From NCBI RefSeq assembly GCF_000321225.1, contig NW_004450303.1:1347888-1411887 (forward strand): a DNA stretch of 64,000 nucleotides, given 5' to 3'. The DNA is from Odobenus rosmarus divergens. Lineage: Eukaryota; Chordata; Mammalia; Carnivora; Odobenidae. Both the position numbers and the translations under genes were made by a program. Below, piece after piece: positions 22,366 through 33,836 of this stretch; the first letter of the stretch is position 1; each line of letters opens with the position of its first letter. The notes beneath the pieces are model-generated. The model searched no databases. It saw only the letters and a list, made by a program, of their open reading frames with translations, and was not told the DNA's origin.

Positions 22366-24974
22366 CCGATACCAACAATTCTCCAAGTCACTCCAGAGCT
22401 TTAGACACTGGACTTTGTATCAGCCTGGATACTCAAGTGAGTTCCTCAGGATGGTTCAAATGGTTTCATATTCTGGCTGGTTGCAGGCTTCCCCATGTAG
22501 CTTTCCAGTCCCTCTGCCAGCTCCCAGACTGCCTCACACTAAACCAAGTGGAAAAGGGAAATCCTTTTCACTGGAGGCAACAATTTCAATGATTGTTTTC
22601 CTCTCATAAGGGAAGGTAATCTTTATGGCAAAAGTAAAATGCAAAATTCACAAGATTTAGCTAAGATAGGTGAACTATCTGGTCAGATGTGGCAGCTTAC
22701 TAAGTGTCCTTATTTATGGACATCTGGGTTTCTACTTTCCTGCTTATAGAGATACTGCTCCTCTCTCTCTTCTCTTCTCTTGGTTCTCCTTAATACAACT
22801 AAGAGAAACTAGTACTTTTCTATGGCTTTCCTAAATTATAAGAGAGAACCAATGAGAAATCACCATATAAAGTACATTTAGGACGAATGTCTTGGCTAAT
22901 GAGGTCAGAGTTAATACCTCTCTTACTCACCAGACATCATGGACCTATTCCAAGATAAACAGGAAAAACTAAACTCTAGGCCCAAAGAATTAATACTGCT
23001 GACAGCTGCCTTGTGTGGGCCCCTGCCTCTCAGATCACTGTCTACCTGTAGCAGCGGGATGCTATCTACAAGGATAAGAAATAAAGAACATCTTCTCTCG
23101 TATACCAAGAACTTGCTCCAAAGTTCTTTTTTTCAGTCTGAGGGACCTTCTAAATTGAAGTGTCACCTTCAGTAGAGCTTTTGCTATTTAGCTAGTGTGC
23201 CAGACAAATGATTTTATCTGTGTAGGTCCATCTGTACAGCTGCTTAGGGGAAATAACATAATATCTAATATATCTTGCCATCTCTAGATTGCAAGCTTCA
23301 TGAGTACTGGGCTCTATCTTGTTCACTACTGTATCAGTAAAACCATGTACAGGACCTGGGAAACTGATATGCAAGATATATTTGTTGACTGGTTGAATGA
23401 ATTGGAATTGGATAGAAATGTAAAGGGGGAAGGAGAAGGGAAAGCTGTGTAGTTTCTTTCAGCCTTAAATAGTGTGAGTAGGATTTCAGGAGGCAGAAAT
23501 TTAGAGTGAGGGCACTCCAAGCAAGGAAAGCACTTTGAACAAGGACAATCTAGGAAGGTTTGGGAACGTAATCGGGCCTGTTTTGTGAAGAGTAAGTAAT
23601 CTTGTCTGTCTCATTTACAATGTGTTAGGACTGACTACATACTCCAATCTCATTACACTACACTGTTATGTCATCTCAAGCATCTAAAACTTGATATAGT
23701 TACAGTTTATTTTCCTTATGGTCTGTTCTGTACCTTTTAAGAAGGGAGATAAATAATGAGAGCTGTTTCAAAAAAACAAGAGTTTAAAAGGATTGTTAAG
23801 TACACTTATTGATTAAAATGGAAAAATAACTGTGACATATATTCACTTGCTGTTTCTAGAGCGGTAGCAAGGGGAAAAAAACGGAAGAAGGAGAAACAAA
23901 TGCCTTCGCTAAAACAAAGCTAAGACATTATATCCTAAAAAGCATTTATTTTGAGATAAATAAAATATGAATTAACTCAGAATTTGTTTTTGAAAATGTA
24001 TAAAAGTAATGTGACAATTGAATTTTATAACATGATTCTATAAACTGCCACTAGTAATTTTAAAACAGCTATTATATTCATGCCAGATTTTTTAATTTCT
24101 GGAAAAGTCAATACCTAATGAATAGAATAGCACATTTATATTTACTTTTCTTTTTTATAGTCTTATATCTCATGCTTTGCAGCTAGGCTAGAGTTGACAA
24201 GTACAACGCACTCTTAATTGAGGTGTATTGAATACAAAGATTAGAAATAAAAATAGGGGCTTTTTGTGAAAAGTATTGGCCTTTGCTTTCCATTTTACAC
24301 TTCTCTTAGAGGTTAAAAAAATACTATTATTAAATTAAGCCTGTATTCATAAATGCCACTGATCCATCAGTTGATATACTTGAAGAAAAATAAAGCTTCT
24401 TTCCCCTAACAGAAGCTCAGATCAGACCATGCACTATTTTCAAAATGTTAACAAAGCCAGTAGGAAATATAAATAGTATCATCTAAGGTCATTTTCCTTT
24501 AAAAATTTCCAGTAAGCTTTTAGATAACCAGTGTCTTATATTGAATGTCTATTATCTGTTTCTTTTCTTTTTCCCATCTCAGTTTGCTTATAGGCCTCCT
24601 GGAAAAGGTCTTTAATCTTATGAAATTTGCATTTATATGTTACTTTGTTACTTAGTGTTCCTTAGTAATGCTGTAGCTGATTTTAGTTTAGTGACTTTCA
24701 TGTCATGCTGTTAACCCTTTGGGAGACTGTCCAGAAGACAGCCTGACTACTCTGTCACCAGACATACCTCGTTAACCAATACAATGGACTCTTAAGGCAT
24801 AAAAACTTGAAATACACTGGATACACTGTGTTGCACAGGACCAATAAATAGTATTTCTAAGCTAAGGAGAAGAAAAGTTCCCCAGTATAAAAGGCAAAGG
24901 GCAGAGATAATTAAAGCCAGTAGATTTCAGGTTACACATGGACTGAATTGACTCCTACAAATTATTTTAAAACC
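22366..24974. other. Mostly unique sequence with an L2 3' end
   Basis: 23285-23405 is an L2 3' end on the plus strand: 'gcaagcttcatgagtactggg', 'ttgttcactactgtatcag', 'tttgttgactggttgaatgaat'. The rest carries no gene signal. 24540-24760 is repeat-free by eye, and is a second candidate for conservation testing. Short open frames (22328-22609, 22939-23175) show no recognisable domain. Confidence 0.5.
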
Positions 24975-25440
24975 ATGAACGTTGACTGTATCCCTTAGCT
25001 ATTGCATAACAACCTCAACATTTGGTAGTTTAAATCACCATTTGTTTAGCATGTGATTCTGCTCGTCAGTAATTTGGGTAGGGTTCAGAGTGGTTCCTCT
25101 GGACTTGCCTGGGCTACCTCATGCAACTGAGGGTTTCCAAAGAGACTGCTTCTACGGCTTGACTAGCTGTCAGTTGGGGCACCTTGGCTCTCCCACATGG
25201 AGACTCTCATCATCTCCAGCAGGGTGGTCCTGCTTGTCACATGGCAGTGGCAAGGCTGAGGGAGAGACAGTAATGGAGAGAGGAGGAGCATAAAGAAGTA
25301 TGCTTGGTATCTTGAGGCATTTGCTGGTACTGGCGTTATTGTCACTCACCACATTTTGTTGGCCAAAGCAAGTCATAAAACTAGCCCACATGGAATAGAT
25401 GGGGAAGTCAACCTCACCCATCTTTGTATCCACAGTCTTT
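24975..25440. repeat. Old interspersed repeat, LTR-like, family uncertain
   Basis: Shares an arrangement with 37600-37990 and 49370-49930: 'ttagctattgcataacaacc', 'ggttcctctggacttgcctgggc', 'catctccagcagg', 'tgttggccaaagcaagtcataaaactagcc', 'gaatagatggggaagtcaacctc'. I recall this arrangement from an old mammalian MaLR/MLT-type LTR in antisense but cannot name the subfamily. The frames here are by-products. Confidence 0.5.
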
Positions 25441-27504
25441 AAAATGTGAAGTTGGAAGGAAGCATTAAAGCCATCTTTGCAATGAGTCGCTCAAATTCAC
25501 ATTTTCAACAGATACATGGCTTTTAGGTTTTCTAATACCAACTTAAGACAAAGTATTGGAATCCACCTAACTGTGACAATTCTGCTGAGTCATTTTTACA
25601 AACTGTCAATGAAATATCCATCCAAAGTTCTATTTGTTGCTATACGGCTAGGATTTCTGGATAACTTAAAGAGGCGTCTGATGTGGTTATATTTTGTTTA
25701 AGACTATTAGAAATACATGGTTTGGAAAAATAATTTCAGTAGGTGTTTTTCAAACATCTACTTTATGACTAGTATTATTACATAATCTATTGGGTACAGA
25801 TGGAGGAAATTAAATTGTCCTCCCCACAAGGGAATTATATTTATTTTGAAGGTATAAAATTATTTGTATATGCAATCATTAGCTAAGAAATAAAAGAAAT
25901 CTATTTGATTTATTTATAGACTTTATATCAATATATCCTCCTATAATAGTCCTACATTTCATGACATAACTTGAGAACATCATAATACCCATTAAGTGTT
26001 AGAATGTAATGTGAACAAGAAGCATAAAAGGAATTAGTTAGATAAACATTTGAGCAAGCACTGTCTGGATAAATTCACCAAGGTGGTGACTTGAATTGGG
26101 CCTTAACAGGTCTTAGTAGTCAAGCCAATTATCAAATTGGTAGCTTTCTAAGCCCACCTGGCTTTGAGATGTTGAGTTGGGACTCTATAAACCCTTAATT
26201 CCTTTGCAGTTGGTTTCCTGTTAGACTCTGCCAGTAGGAGCCACTAGAGGGAGATGAGAAGCTTTCAGGAGGAAAAAAGAGACCTGCTCCCTCCTGTCTT
26301 TTGGTTTCTGTCCGTGTCATCCCATGAAACACTGCCAGGGGCAACGGTTTACTCCTATAGCAGCCCCTGAATCCAGTTTGCAATTTTTCCAGCACTTGCA
26401 GATTCAGATTCCCTGCCTCCTCCCTCAGAGACGCCAGCACCACTGTTCAGCTCCTTCTCCCCAGGATTCTGGTCCTGGGTCCACCGTGCGCCTTGTGCAG
26501 TTGATAGCTTAGGCCTCTTCAATCCTTTCCATTACCTAGTTAACTTTAGTTCTATATAGCAACTTTTTTTTTTTATTGAATTGCCTGGACTCAAATAACT
26601 CATAATGGTGTCAGTTTGTTGCCAATGGGGAACGAGCAGGCAATGGGCATTTCTGGTAAAGATTAGTCTGCCCATCTCTTTAGGAAGTTCTTAAGAAATT
26701 ACTTTCTTTCTATGAGACTTTAGCCTAAGGATGGCAGGGAATTGATTGGTCAGCTTTTGCTCTACAGATCAGCACTGCTCATCTCTGACAAAAGATGGGA
26801 CTCACTTGGTGATGGGATGGGCCAATAATATGCAGGGAGAGTCTGGGGAAATAAGGACAGGAGTAGATCTTGAGAAGATTAAAGGAAATGATTACAAAAT
26901 TGGATTCATTTAAATGGAAGCTATATGTTGAGAAGTGGTGGGAAATATGCATGTATATAAAAGTAGATAATCTTAGAAGTTAGACAGAATGACTGCCTTG
27001 ACAAACACTGCCACAGTGTCATCATAAAGAAATGTCTGAAATTTCAGTTCATATGTGCACTTATTGCTGATGACAAACAACTCACCATTCCTATTTTAAC
27101 GGACCAACTAAATGTAATTGGTAATTCTATAATGCTTGCTTAAATTTAAATTGCCTATCATATATCCTACTTTTCTTCTCTAAAAAAATAATTTTATAAC
27201 AAGAAAAACTAATTCAGTCTCTGATTTTAAAATTCACTGGAGTGATATCAATGGTAAATTGATGGCCATAAGCTGCATGGGCACCTGCTGGAGGATGAGA
27301 AGAGGTGGATTGACTACTTTTGCCAGACTTTTCAAGACTCACCTTCAAGAAATATAGCACAATTAAAAAATGCTAGAGACCTGTGTCTGTTTTTCAAAAA
27401 TGGCAGGCAATAATGAAGCAACAAATGAGATTGCTCTGTTTACAGGAGTGTGAAGCTGTGCCAGACCAGAGAGAGACCCAGGTGTGGCACAGTGCCAGGC
27501 ACAT
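25441..27504. other. Mostly unassigned; possible old repeat at 26140-26530
   Basis: 26140-26530 is more GC-rich and has a repeat-like look ('ctcctatagcagcccctgaatcc', 'tgcctcctccctcagagacgccagcacc'), a phrase set I associate with an old dispersed repeat, not an exon. Open frames on both strands there lack domains. Elsewhere AT-rich with nothing assignable. Confidence 0.4.
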
Positions 27505-27720
27505 AAAAAGAAGAGCTAGCATGTATGAAACATTACTAGGTGCCAGGAAATATGCTAAGTATGTTGTGTGAAATGTTTAATTCAATCATCATAATGCTAG
27601 GAGAGATGCACCGTCCCCATGTCACAGAAGAGGATAAAGTCTATGAGCATTAGTGGTGTCTGGATTTAAAACCAATCAGACTCCAGAGCTCACCCTTAAC
27701 TAGTATGCTTTACTTAGGAA
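27505..27720 (+). mobile_element. MIR SINE, plus strand
   Basis: Clear MIR order: 'taggtgccaggaaatatgctaagtatg', 'taattcaatcatcataatgctagg', 'ccgtccccatgtcacagaagagg', 'gtctggatttaaaacc', 'gactccagagctcaccctt'. Diverged, ancient. Confidence 0.8.
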
Positions 27721-28206
27721 GGGCTTAATTAATATATATGGAATAGCTAATGGAATGAATATATGCAGAAAGAGAAGCCCTGTGCTCCCTTATGTATTGG
27801 ATGTTTTATATCATCTGCCATACATATTGAACACAGCATCAGCATAATTCTACTCAAAAACAAAGACAAATAATGCTGACAGTAAAAAGAAATTTCAAAA
27901 TCAATTAAAGTACTGAAATGGGGTGAGAACAGGCTCTTAGTGCTAATACATTGCCTTAACTTTTGATAAATAGCACAACACAAAATATTGTGAACCATTT
28001 GGATTTTGAGAATCATGCTTTGATGCTTTTAGTAGAGCCTTATTACTTGTAAAAACAAAAAAATATATATATGCTGTTCCTTGCAATTAATCATACAAAA
28101 GGATTCTTCTATTTAATTGGAACTACTGATTTCACAATTTAAGTCAATCTAAAAATCCAAAAATGTCCATACATGGGATGTAACACTCACACCATCTGCA
28201 TATGCC

Positions 28207-28207
<1 letters not shown>

Positions 28208-28246
<39 letters not shown>
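28208..28246. repeat. (CA)n microsatellite
   Basis: Near-pure CA dinucleotide array after a TGCGCGCA start, ending CAAACACATGC. The sequence just to its right (about 28255-28320; 'aagaatgctagagttgcaaatg', 'ggccatctagtccagctcccctgg') resembles an old hAT-type MER element, not firmly assigned. Confidence 0.95.
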
Positions 28247-28319
28247 TGCAGAGTCAAAGAATGCTAGAGTTGCAAATGTCCATTAGGGCCATCTAGTCCA
28301 GCTCCCCTGGGATTCTATA

Positions 28320-29128
28320 TTTCACGCAGCTAGTCCGTAGATCATAGTCCATAGTATTCATATGGTATGTACCAGTTTGGATATACCCATTAATGAAACA
28401 CTAAATTTTTCCAGGGGCACCTGGAAATTACTTTTAGTCTCCTGAGGGTCTCCAATTCCATCTTGCAACCAAGTTTCCGTGGTTCCTACCCAATGACCCA
28501 ATGACCTCTGGATCCAGCAACGAAAGAGTGAACTCATGCTAAAGCAGGAAGCTGCTCCTGTATGAATTCTGCTCCTGTAAGCAGGTTGAGCAATATTTTT
28601 AATGTCACCCCTGGTGAAGGCCTGACTAGAGCCCAGGTCTCCAGTCCCAAATCCACAGTTCTTTCTTGTCTGAACCCCTGCCTTTTTTAAATGTTAGCAT
28701 TTTACTGCAGTTCAAATAGAGTTCTTCATCTGTCCTGCTAACACTAGCCTTAGATATTTAAAGATAAACTTTCTTCCTCCCATTGAGACTTAATTTCTTT
28801 CTACTTAGTCTATTTATGTTGTCACATTTTCTCTGTTTTATTATGCAGAGTTTATTGATGCCTCAGCAATCCCAATGCTCTTCTATTTCATTTTACTTTT
28901 CTCTTTAAATGTTTTAACCCCCCTTCTGTATTTCTCCAATTCTTTTCGGCAATTGCTCCTTTTTTTCTTTTCCCTTTATGACAAATCTTTCCCTAACAAC
29001 CATGTGATGATCTGCAAATTATACCTTGTAGTTGCAGTTGAATGACTCACATGTCTAAGCCATTTTCCCTTTTCTGTACTATTTCAAATATTTATTGAAA
29101 CTAAAGATTTAAATAATTGTGCTTCAAG
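28320..29128. other. No recognised gene
   Basis: A T-rich stretch with old-repeat character near 28600-28680 and long pyrimidine tracts near 28890-28980. Nothing could be named with confidence. Confidence 0.4.
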
Positions 29129-29138
29129 AAGAACTAAC

Positions 29139-29335
29139 CTAGGGCACCTGGGTGGCTCAGTCATTAAGCGTCTGCCTTTGGCTCAGGTCATGGTCCCAGG
29201 GTCCTGGGATTGAGCCCCACATCGGGCTCCCTACTCCGTGGGAAGCCTGCTTCTCCCTCTCCCACTCCCCCTGCTTGTGTTCCCTTTCTCGCTGTGTCTT
29301 TCTCTGTCAAATAAATAAATAAATCTTTAAAAAAA
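29139..29335 (+). mobile_element. CAN/SINEC SINE, plus strand
   Basis: AGGGCACCTGGGTGGCTCAG head, then the 'cactccccctgcttgtgtt' body variant shared with 15742, 33584 and 50106, AAATAAATAAATAAATC and an A tail. TSD AAGAACTAAC at 29129-29138 and 29336-29345. Confidence 0.96.
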
Positions 29336-29393
29336 AAGAACTAACTTGATATCTAAAGATAAAGTTGTGTGTTTAGCGTTCAGAATCTAGGTA

Positions 29394-29724
29394 TAGTTGA
29401 TCCTTGAACAATGTGGGTTTGAACTATGAGGATCCATTCATACATGAATTTTGTTTCCAATACAATATAGTATTGTAAATGTATTTGCATTATGATTTTC
29501 TTAATAACATCTTTTTTCTAGCTTATGTTATTTTAGGAATACAGTAATACATATAACATTCAAAATATGTGTTAATCAACTGTTAATGTTATTGGTAAAA
29601 CTTCTAGTCAATAGTAGGCTATTAGCAGTTAAATCTTCAAAGAGTCAAAAGTTAGTTATATGCAAATTTTTGACTAGGTGAGGTAAGCAGTACCCCAACC
29701 CCTGCATTGTTCAAGGGTCAACTG
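29394..29724. mobile_element. Short Tigger-type element with TA TSD
   Basis: Terminal inverted repeats TAGTTGATCCTTGAACAATG (left) and CATTGTTCAAGGGTCAACTG (right) pair closely. Flanked by TA at 29392-29393 and 29725-29726. 331 bp with no transposase, so a non-autonomous pogo/Tigger element of the MER2 kind (recall). Confidence 0.9.
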
Positions 29725-30285
29725 TATTTGTAAGAGCTAACTATTTATTATGATATGTTTTTAAGTGCATTCATGAAGTTTTCAAAAATGATGAAAAAAT
29801 GACTAAATTTCACTTGGTTTACTTAATTTGCACATTATTCATTTACTCAGTCAAATAACCCTAATTTTTCCTCCTCTATCTCCCTAATCCAACAATGTAA
29901 CAGTCATACTTCTGGGAAAATGGACAAATAGAGGTGAAAAAATTCAAGGTTTGTCCCTCTAACTACTTGCTTATTTTTTAGTAGACTCAGTATTCAAAGG
30001 CATAGGTCATGAAAATACCTTGTCTCAATATCTGCATCTGACAACTATGTCTAATATTAGTTTTCTTCCAATTACAATATGTGGAGTTTTTTTCCACACC
30101 AAGCAATTCTCTGACACCAGCTGAGGGTTCTACAATTCAATTCAGTTCTAACACCATCTACCTAGACATAGCCTCAGATCTAATACTGTTATCATATGAC
30201 ATTTCTAAACTATTGATATTATTACAAATTCATAGAGGTTTCAGAAAAGGGAGCAGTCTGAATTATAGTAATCATCCTTATATTT

Positions 30286-30504
30286 TTTTAAAAAGATTAT
30301 TTTTTTATTTATTTAAGATTTTATTTATTTATTTATTTGAGAGAGAGAGAGCACAACCAGGGGGAGGAGCAGAGGGAGAGGGACAAGCAGACTCCACACT
30401 GAGCACAAAGCCTGATTTGGGGCTTGATCTCAAGACCCCAAGGTCATGACCCAAGCCGAAACCAAGAGTCGGATGCTCAGTTGGCTGAGCCACCCAGATG
30501 CCCC
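30286..30504 (-). mobile_element. CAN/SINEC SINE, minus strand
   Basis: Antisense SINE with a doubled T-rich tail (two TTTATTTATTTA blocks) and a GAGCCACCCAGATGCCCC end. The body has the 'gaaaccaagagtcggatgctca' variant also seen at 48826. TSD AATCATCCTTATATTT (30270-30285) and AATAATCCTTAAATTT (30505-30520), two mismatches. Confidence 0.93.
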
Positions 30505-30529
30505 AATAATCCTTAAATTTCTTGAGTTA

Positions 30530-30775
30530 TTAGTATTGTGCTAGGCACAGGACTGAGTCACATGGGTCTCTAAATATTTTGTATGGATTCTCTAATGTGA
30601 TTTTCATGCTAGCCACATGGGGGTAGGAACTATTATTATTTCCACTTTCCAGATGAAAATTAAGTCTTGAAAAGGTTTAATAATTCCCCCCTCCCCTTTG
30701 AAAGTAATGGAGATATCTTGATTTATGAACCTGAGCTCTTAATCAGTACACTATATATTTAATCCCCATTAAAAC
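30530..30775 (+). mobile_element. MIR SINE, plus strand
   Basis: MIR order: 'gtattgtgctaggcacagg', 'ctctaatgtgattttcatgc', 'ggtaggaactattattattt', 'cactttccagatgaaaat', and 'gagctcttaatcagtacacta'. Older than the adjacent SINE and LTR. Confidence 0.78.
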
Positions 30776-30834
30776 CTTGTGAAACAGATAGTTTTTTTGT
30801 CATTTTTATAAAAGAAGAAACTGAGCATAGGTGG

Positions 30835-31284
30835 TGTTATGGATCAAATTGTGTCCTTCAAAAAAAAGATATATTGAAGTCTGAACCACCTCCCCATACC
30901 TCTGCATGTGACTTCATTGGAAATAGGTCATTGCAGATTTAACTAGTTAAAATGAGGTCATAGTGGAGGAGGGTGTCCCCTATTCCATTATGACTAGTGT
31001 CCTTATATGAAAAGGGAAATTTGGATACAGAGAGGGAAGATGGTCATGGGATGACAGAGGCAGAGGTTAAATCTGTGCTGTCACAAACCAAGGCACACCT
31101 GGGGCCACCAGAAGCAGAAAGAGGCTAGGAAGAATCCTCTGCTGGTGTCTTTGGAGGGTACACGGCCCTGACAACACCTTGATTTTGTACTTCTAGCTCT
31201 CACAACTGTGGGACAATATACTTGTGTTGTTTTAGGCCACCCACTTTGTAATATTTTGTTTTGCAACCCTGGGAAACTAATATA
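30835..31284 (+). mobile_element. Solo LTR of MaLR (MLT1/MST-like) type
   Basis: 450 bp beginning TGTTATGGATCAAATTGTGT and ending ACTAATATA (consensus TG...CA, last base pair eroded). Internal order fits the MaLR LTR: 'gtgtccttatatgaaaag', 'acaccttgattttgtacttc', 'cacaactgtgggacaata', 'taggccacccactttgtaat', 'ggaaactaat'. 5-bp TSD GGTGG at 30830-30834 and 31285-31289. No internal coding part, so a solo LTR left by recombination. Confidence 0.88.
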
Positions 31285-31289
31285 GGTGG

Positions 31290-31640
31290 TTGTTAGGTCA
31301 TGACTTTGCTAAAGGTCATGGCTTAGTAAGTGGCAGGTACCAAATTACTGATATTGATAAATAAACACAACTCTGGAATTATTCTGCATTGTCCAGACAA
31401 ATGGACTGATGCATTTTCTAAGCACCCAGTAACTCTTTCCCATGCTCAGCCATGGCCTTTCAGCACATCTGGCCACATCTACACCATCTGCTATCATTTA
31501 AGTTTACCTACCAAGTCTCATGCCATCTTGTCTATCTGAGGACATGACAGGACTTTCTCCTCCTCTCTTCTTACATCACCATTTGTTTGTGTTTACTGGC
31601 TCTCTCAGCTTATAAAGATGCAGTTATTTTTCTCATATTT
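31290..31640. other. No recognised gene
   Basis: Pyrimidine-rich right half (31420-31600) looks like the diverged L2 that continues after the SINE, but I cannot place its start. No coding frame of interest. Confidence 0.4.
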
Positions 31641-31654
31641 AAAAACAACAAACT

Positions 31655-31846
31655 GGGCGCCTGGGTGGCTCAGTTGGTTAAGCGACTGCTTTCGGCTCAG
31701 GTCATGATCCTGGAGTCCCGGGATCGAGTCCCACATTGGGCTCCCTGCTCAGCAGGGAGTCTGCTTCTCCCCTCTGACCCTCTTCCCTCTCATGCTCTCT
31801 CTCTCTCATTCTCTCTCTCTCAAATAAATAAAAAAAAATTCTCTAT
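31655..31846 (+). mobile_element. CAN/SINEC SINE, plus strand
   Basis: GGGCGCCTGGGTGGCTCAG head, the younger-looking 'tctgaccctcttccctctcatg' body variant, and an AAATAAATAAAAAAAAATTC tail. Perfect 14-bp TSD AAAAACAACAAACT (31641-31654 and 31847-31860). Confidence 0.97.
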
Positions 31847-31860
31847 AAAAACAACAAACT

Positions 31861-31979
31861 TCTTTTGACTCCATTTTTCTTGACAGCCATGGCAACATCT
31901 CTTTGTATGTACAACAAAACTGCTCAGACAAGTTACATATTATAATCACTGACTTGGATTCTACTTCTTAAAACTATTT

Positions 31980-32019
<40 letters not shown>

Positions 32020-32960
32020 CCTCTTAAAACTACTGGTATCTCACCACGCCACAAAAGCTTCTCCATCGAGACCACAGTTATGTCCGCATTAGTCAAGCCA
32101 ATGATCACTTCTCATTACTCACCTAACTTCACCAGTTGTCACAGCCATGACACACGCGATCGAAAAATTTCTCCTCCAAGATATACTTTCTTTGTGGGGT
32201 TTCCAGCAGATCTGTCTTAGTTCTCCTCTTGTGTCATTAGTTGTTCCCTGGTTTCCCTGATTCCTACTCTTCTTTTCTGCCTCTTCCTGTTGAAGCACCT
32301 CAGGACTCAAACTTTGTTTTTATTCTCTTCACCACCTAAAGTACTCCCTTCCTGACCACATCCAGTTTCATACTGCATATGCTGATGACTTCCAAATTGA
32401 TATCTCCATTCTGAGCTTCTCTCCCAAAGTACACATTCATGCATCAACTACTTCTACCACTGTTTCCTAAGAGTCCCTTCTAAACATAGAAGCCAGAGCA
32501 ATCCTTTTATGTAAGTCAGATCAGGCCACTGCTATGCACAGAGCCCTGCAGTGGCTTTCCATTTGATTCAGAGTAAAAGCCAAAATCTTGGAAATGGCAT
32601 ACAAATTCCTCCATTCTCTGAACTTATCTGCTATTATGCCCTCCATCCTCCATTGATTCTGTTCCTACAAACTGGCTTGCCTGCTGTTCCTTGAATGAGC
32701 CTCTCATAATCCCAATTTAGAGCTTTCTTTCAGCACTTTCCTCATATTTGCTTGGCTAACTCTCACCCATCCCTCACCTCTTGGCTCAGACCCCACTGAC
32801 TCAGTAAGTCTTTCACTGGCCACACTATTTAATACAATCAATACTGCTTCATCAGCCATGTCCCCAAACTCTGGTTTCCTTTTTGATGCATCCTTTTAAT
32901 CATAACAGTTTAATGTACTATACCATTTAATTGTGTACTAAGTTCTTCCCCCCAGCCCCA
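31861..32960 (+). mobile_element. L2 LINE, plus strand
   Basis: Third L2 copy: 'ccagtttcatactgcatatgctgatgac' near 32360, 'gccagagcaatccttttatgtaagtcagatc' near 32491, 'gtggctttccatttgattcagagtaaaagcc' near 32552, 'gcctgctgttccttgaatgag' near 32679, 'cctcacctcttggctcag' near 32775. Contains a TAC trinucleotide array at 31981-32017. No intact frame. Confidence 0.75.
31981..32017. repeat. (TAC)12 microsatellite
   Basis: Twelve uninterrupted TAC units within the L2. The purity in so old an element points to a recent expansion. Confidence 0.97.
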
Positions 32961-33087
32961 ATCTTTCTGTGCCAAAATGTAAGGCCCAAACTTCATTATA
33001 AGATAAATAAGTATTAGGGGTATAATGTACAACACAATAACTATAGTTACTAGTACTGTGTGATGTACATGAAAGTTGTTAAGAGGG

Positions 33088-33183
33088 CGCCTGGGTGGCT
33101 CAGTTGGTTAAGCGACTGCCTTCGGCTCAGGTCATGATCCTGAAGTCCCGGGATCGAGTCCCGCATCGGGCTCCCTGCTCAGC
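33088..33183 (+). mobile_element. CAN/SINEC SINE, plus strand, cut by assembly gap
   Basis: Head and middle only, from GGCGCCTGGGTGGCTCAG to 'gggctccctgctcagc', where the N run begins. The CT-rich part and A tail are missing into the gap. A weak TSD may be TTGTTAAGAG before and TTATTAAGAA after the gap (33239 on). Confidence 0.93.
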
Positions 33184-33238
33184 NNNNNNNNNNNNNNNNN
33201 NNNNNNNNNNNNNNNNNNNNNNNNNNNNNNNNNNNNNN
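33184..33238. other. Assembly gap (55 N)
   Basis: 55 undetermined bases. Complete sister SINEs have about 95 further bases from this point to the end of the A tail, so the gap length is probably an estimate and slightly too short. Confidence 0.99.
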
Positions 33239-33455
33239 TTATTAAGAAACTAAATCTTAAGAGTTCTCTTTACAAGGAGAATTTTTTCTTTTTTTTCTAT
33301 TTCTTTTAATTGTATCTGTATGAAATGATGGACGTTAATTAAAATTATTTCAGTAATTATTTCACAATATACATAGGCCAAACCTTTATACTGTATACCT
33401 GAAACTCATATAGTGATGTATATCAATTATATCTCAATAAAACTAGAAAAAATTT

Positions 33456-33573
33456 AAATAATAAAACAAAATGTAATCTCTTCCAGCGCAGTGTTCCTAG
33501 ACTGTTTTACCCCTTGATATATCCCAGTATATGCTCTCATATATACTAAATGCACTGAAAACATTTGTTGAAT
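33456..33573. other. Short unassigned spacer
   Basis: Follows the L1 3' end; carries no recognisable feature. Confidence 0.4.
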
Positions 33574-33583
33574 AAAGAAATTA

Positions 33584-33775
33584 GGGGCGCCTGGGTGGCT
33601 CAGTCATTAAGCGTCTGCCTTTGGCTCAGGTCATGGTCCCAGGGTCCTGGGATTGAGCCCCACATCGGGCTCCCTACTCCGTGGGAAGCCTGCTTCTCCC
33701 TCTCCCACTCCCCCTGCTTGTGTTCCCTCTCTCGCTGTGTCTCTCTCTGTCAAATAAATAAAATCTTAAAAAAAA
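33584..33775 (+). mobile_element. CAN/SINEC SINE, plus strand
   Basis: GGGGCGCCTGGGTGGCTCAG head, body nearly identical to the copy at 29139. TSD AAAGAAATTA (33574-33583 and 33776-33785). Confidence 0.96.
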
Positions 33776-33836
33776 AAGAAATTATACTCAGTGATATATG
33801 CATTACTAAACTTTTGTTCTGAAATTAAGATGCTTT

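Larger units (their letters stand above)
33000..33455 (+). mobile_element. Old L1 3' end, plus strand
   Basis: L1M-like 3' UTR: 'ggggtataatgtacaacaca', 'gatgtacatgaaagttgttaagag', then after the SINE/gap 'aatcttaagagttctctttac', 'gtatgaaatgatggacgttaat', 'atttcacaatatacatagg', 'caattatatctcaataaaac'. Interrupted by the SINE at 33088 and the gap. Confidence 0.75.

Noticed and set aside
26140..26530. An exon-like GC-rich block
   Set aside because: Open frames occur on both strands without domains, and the wording recalls an old dispersed repeat.
30835..31284. An endogenous retrovirus with coding genes
   Set aside because: Only a solo LTR of MaLR type is present; no internal gag, pol or env sequence nearby.
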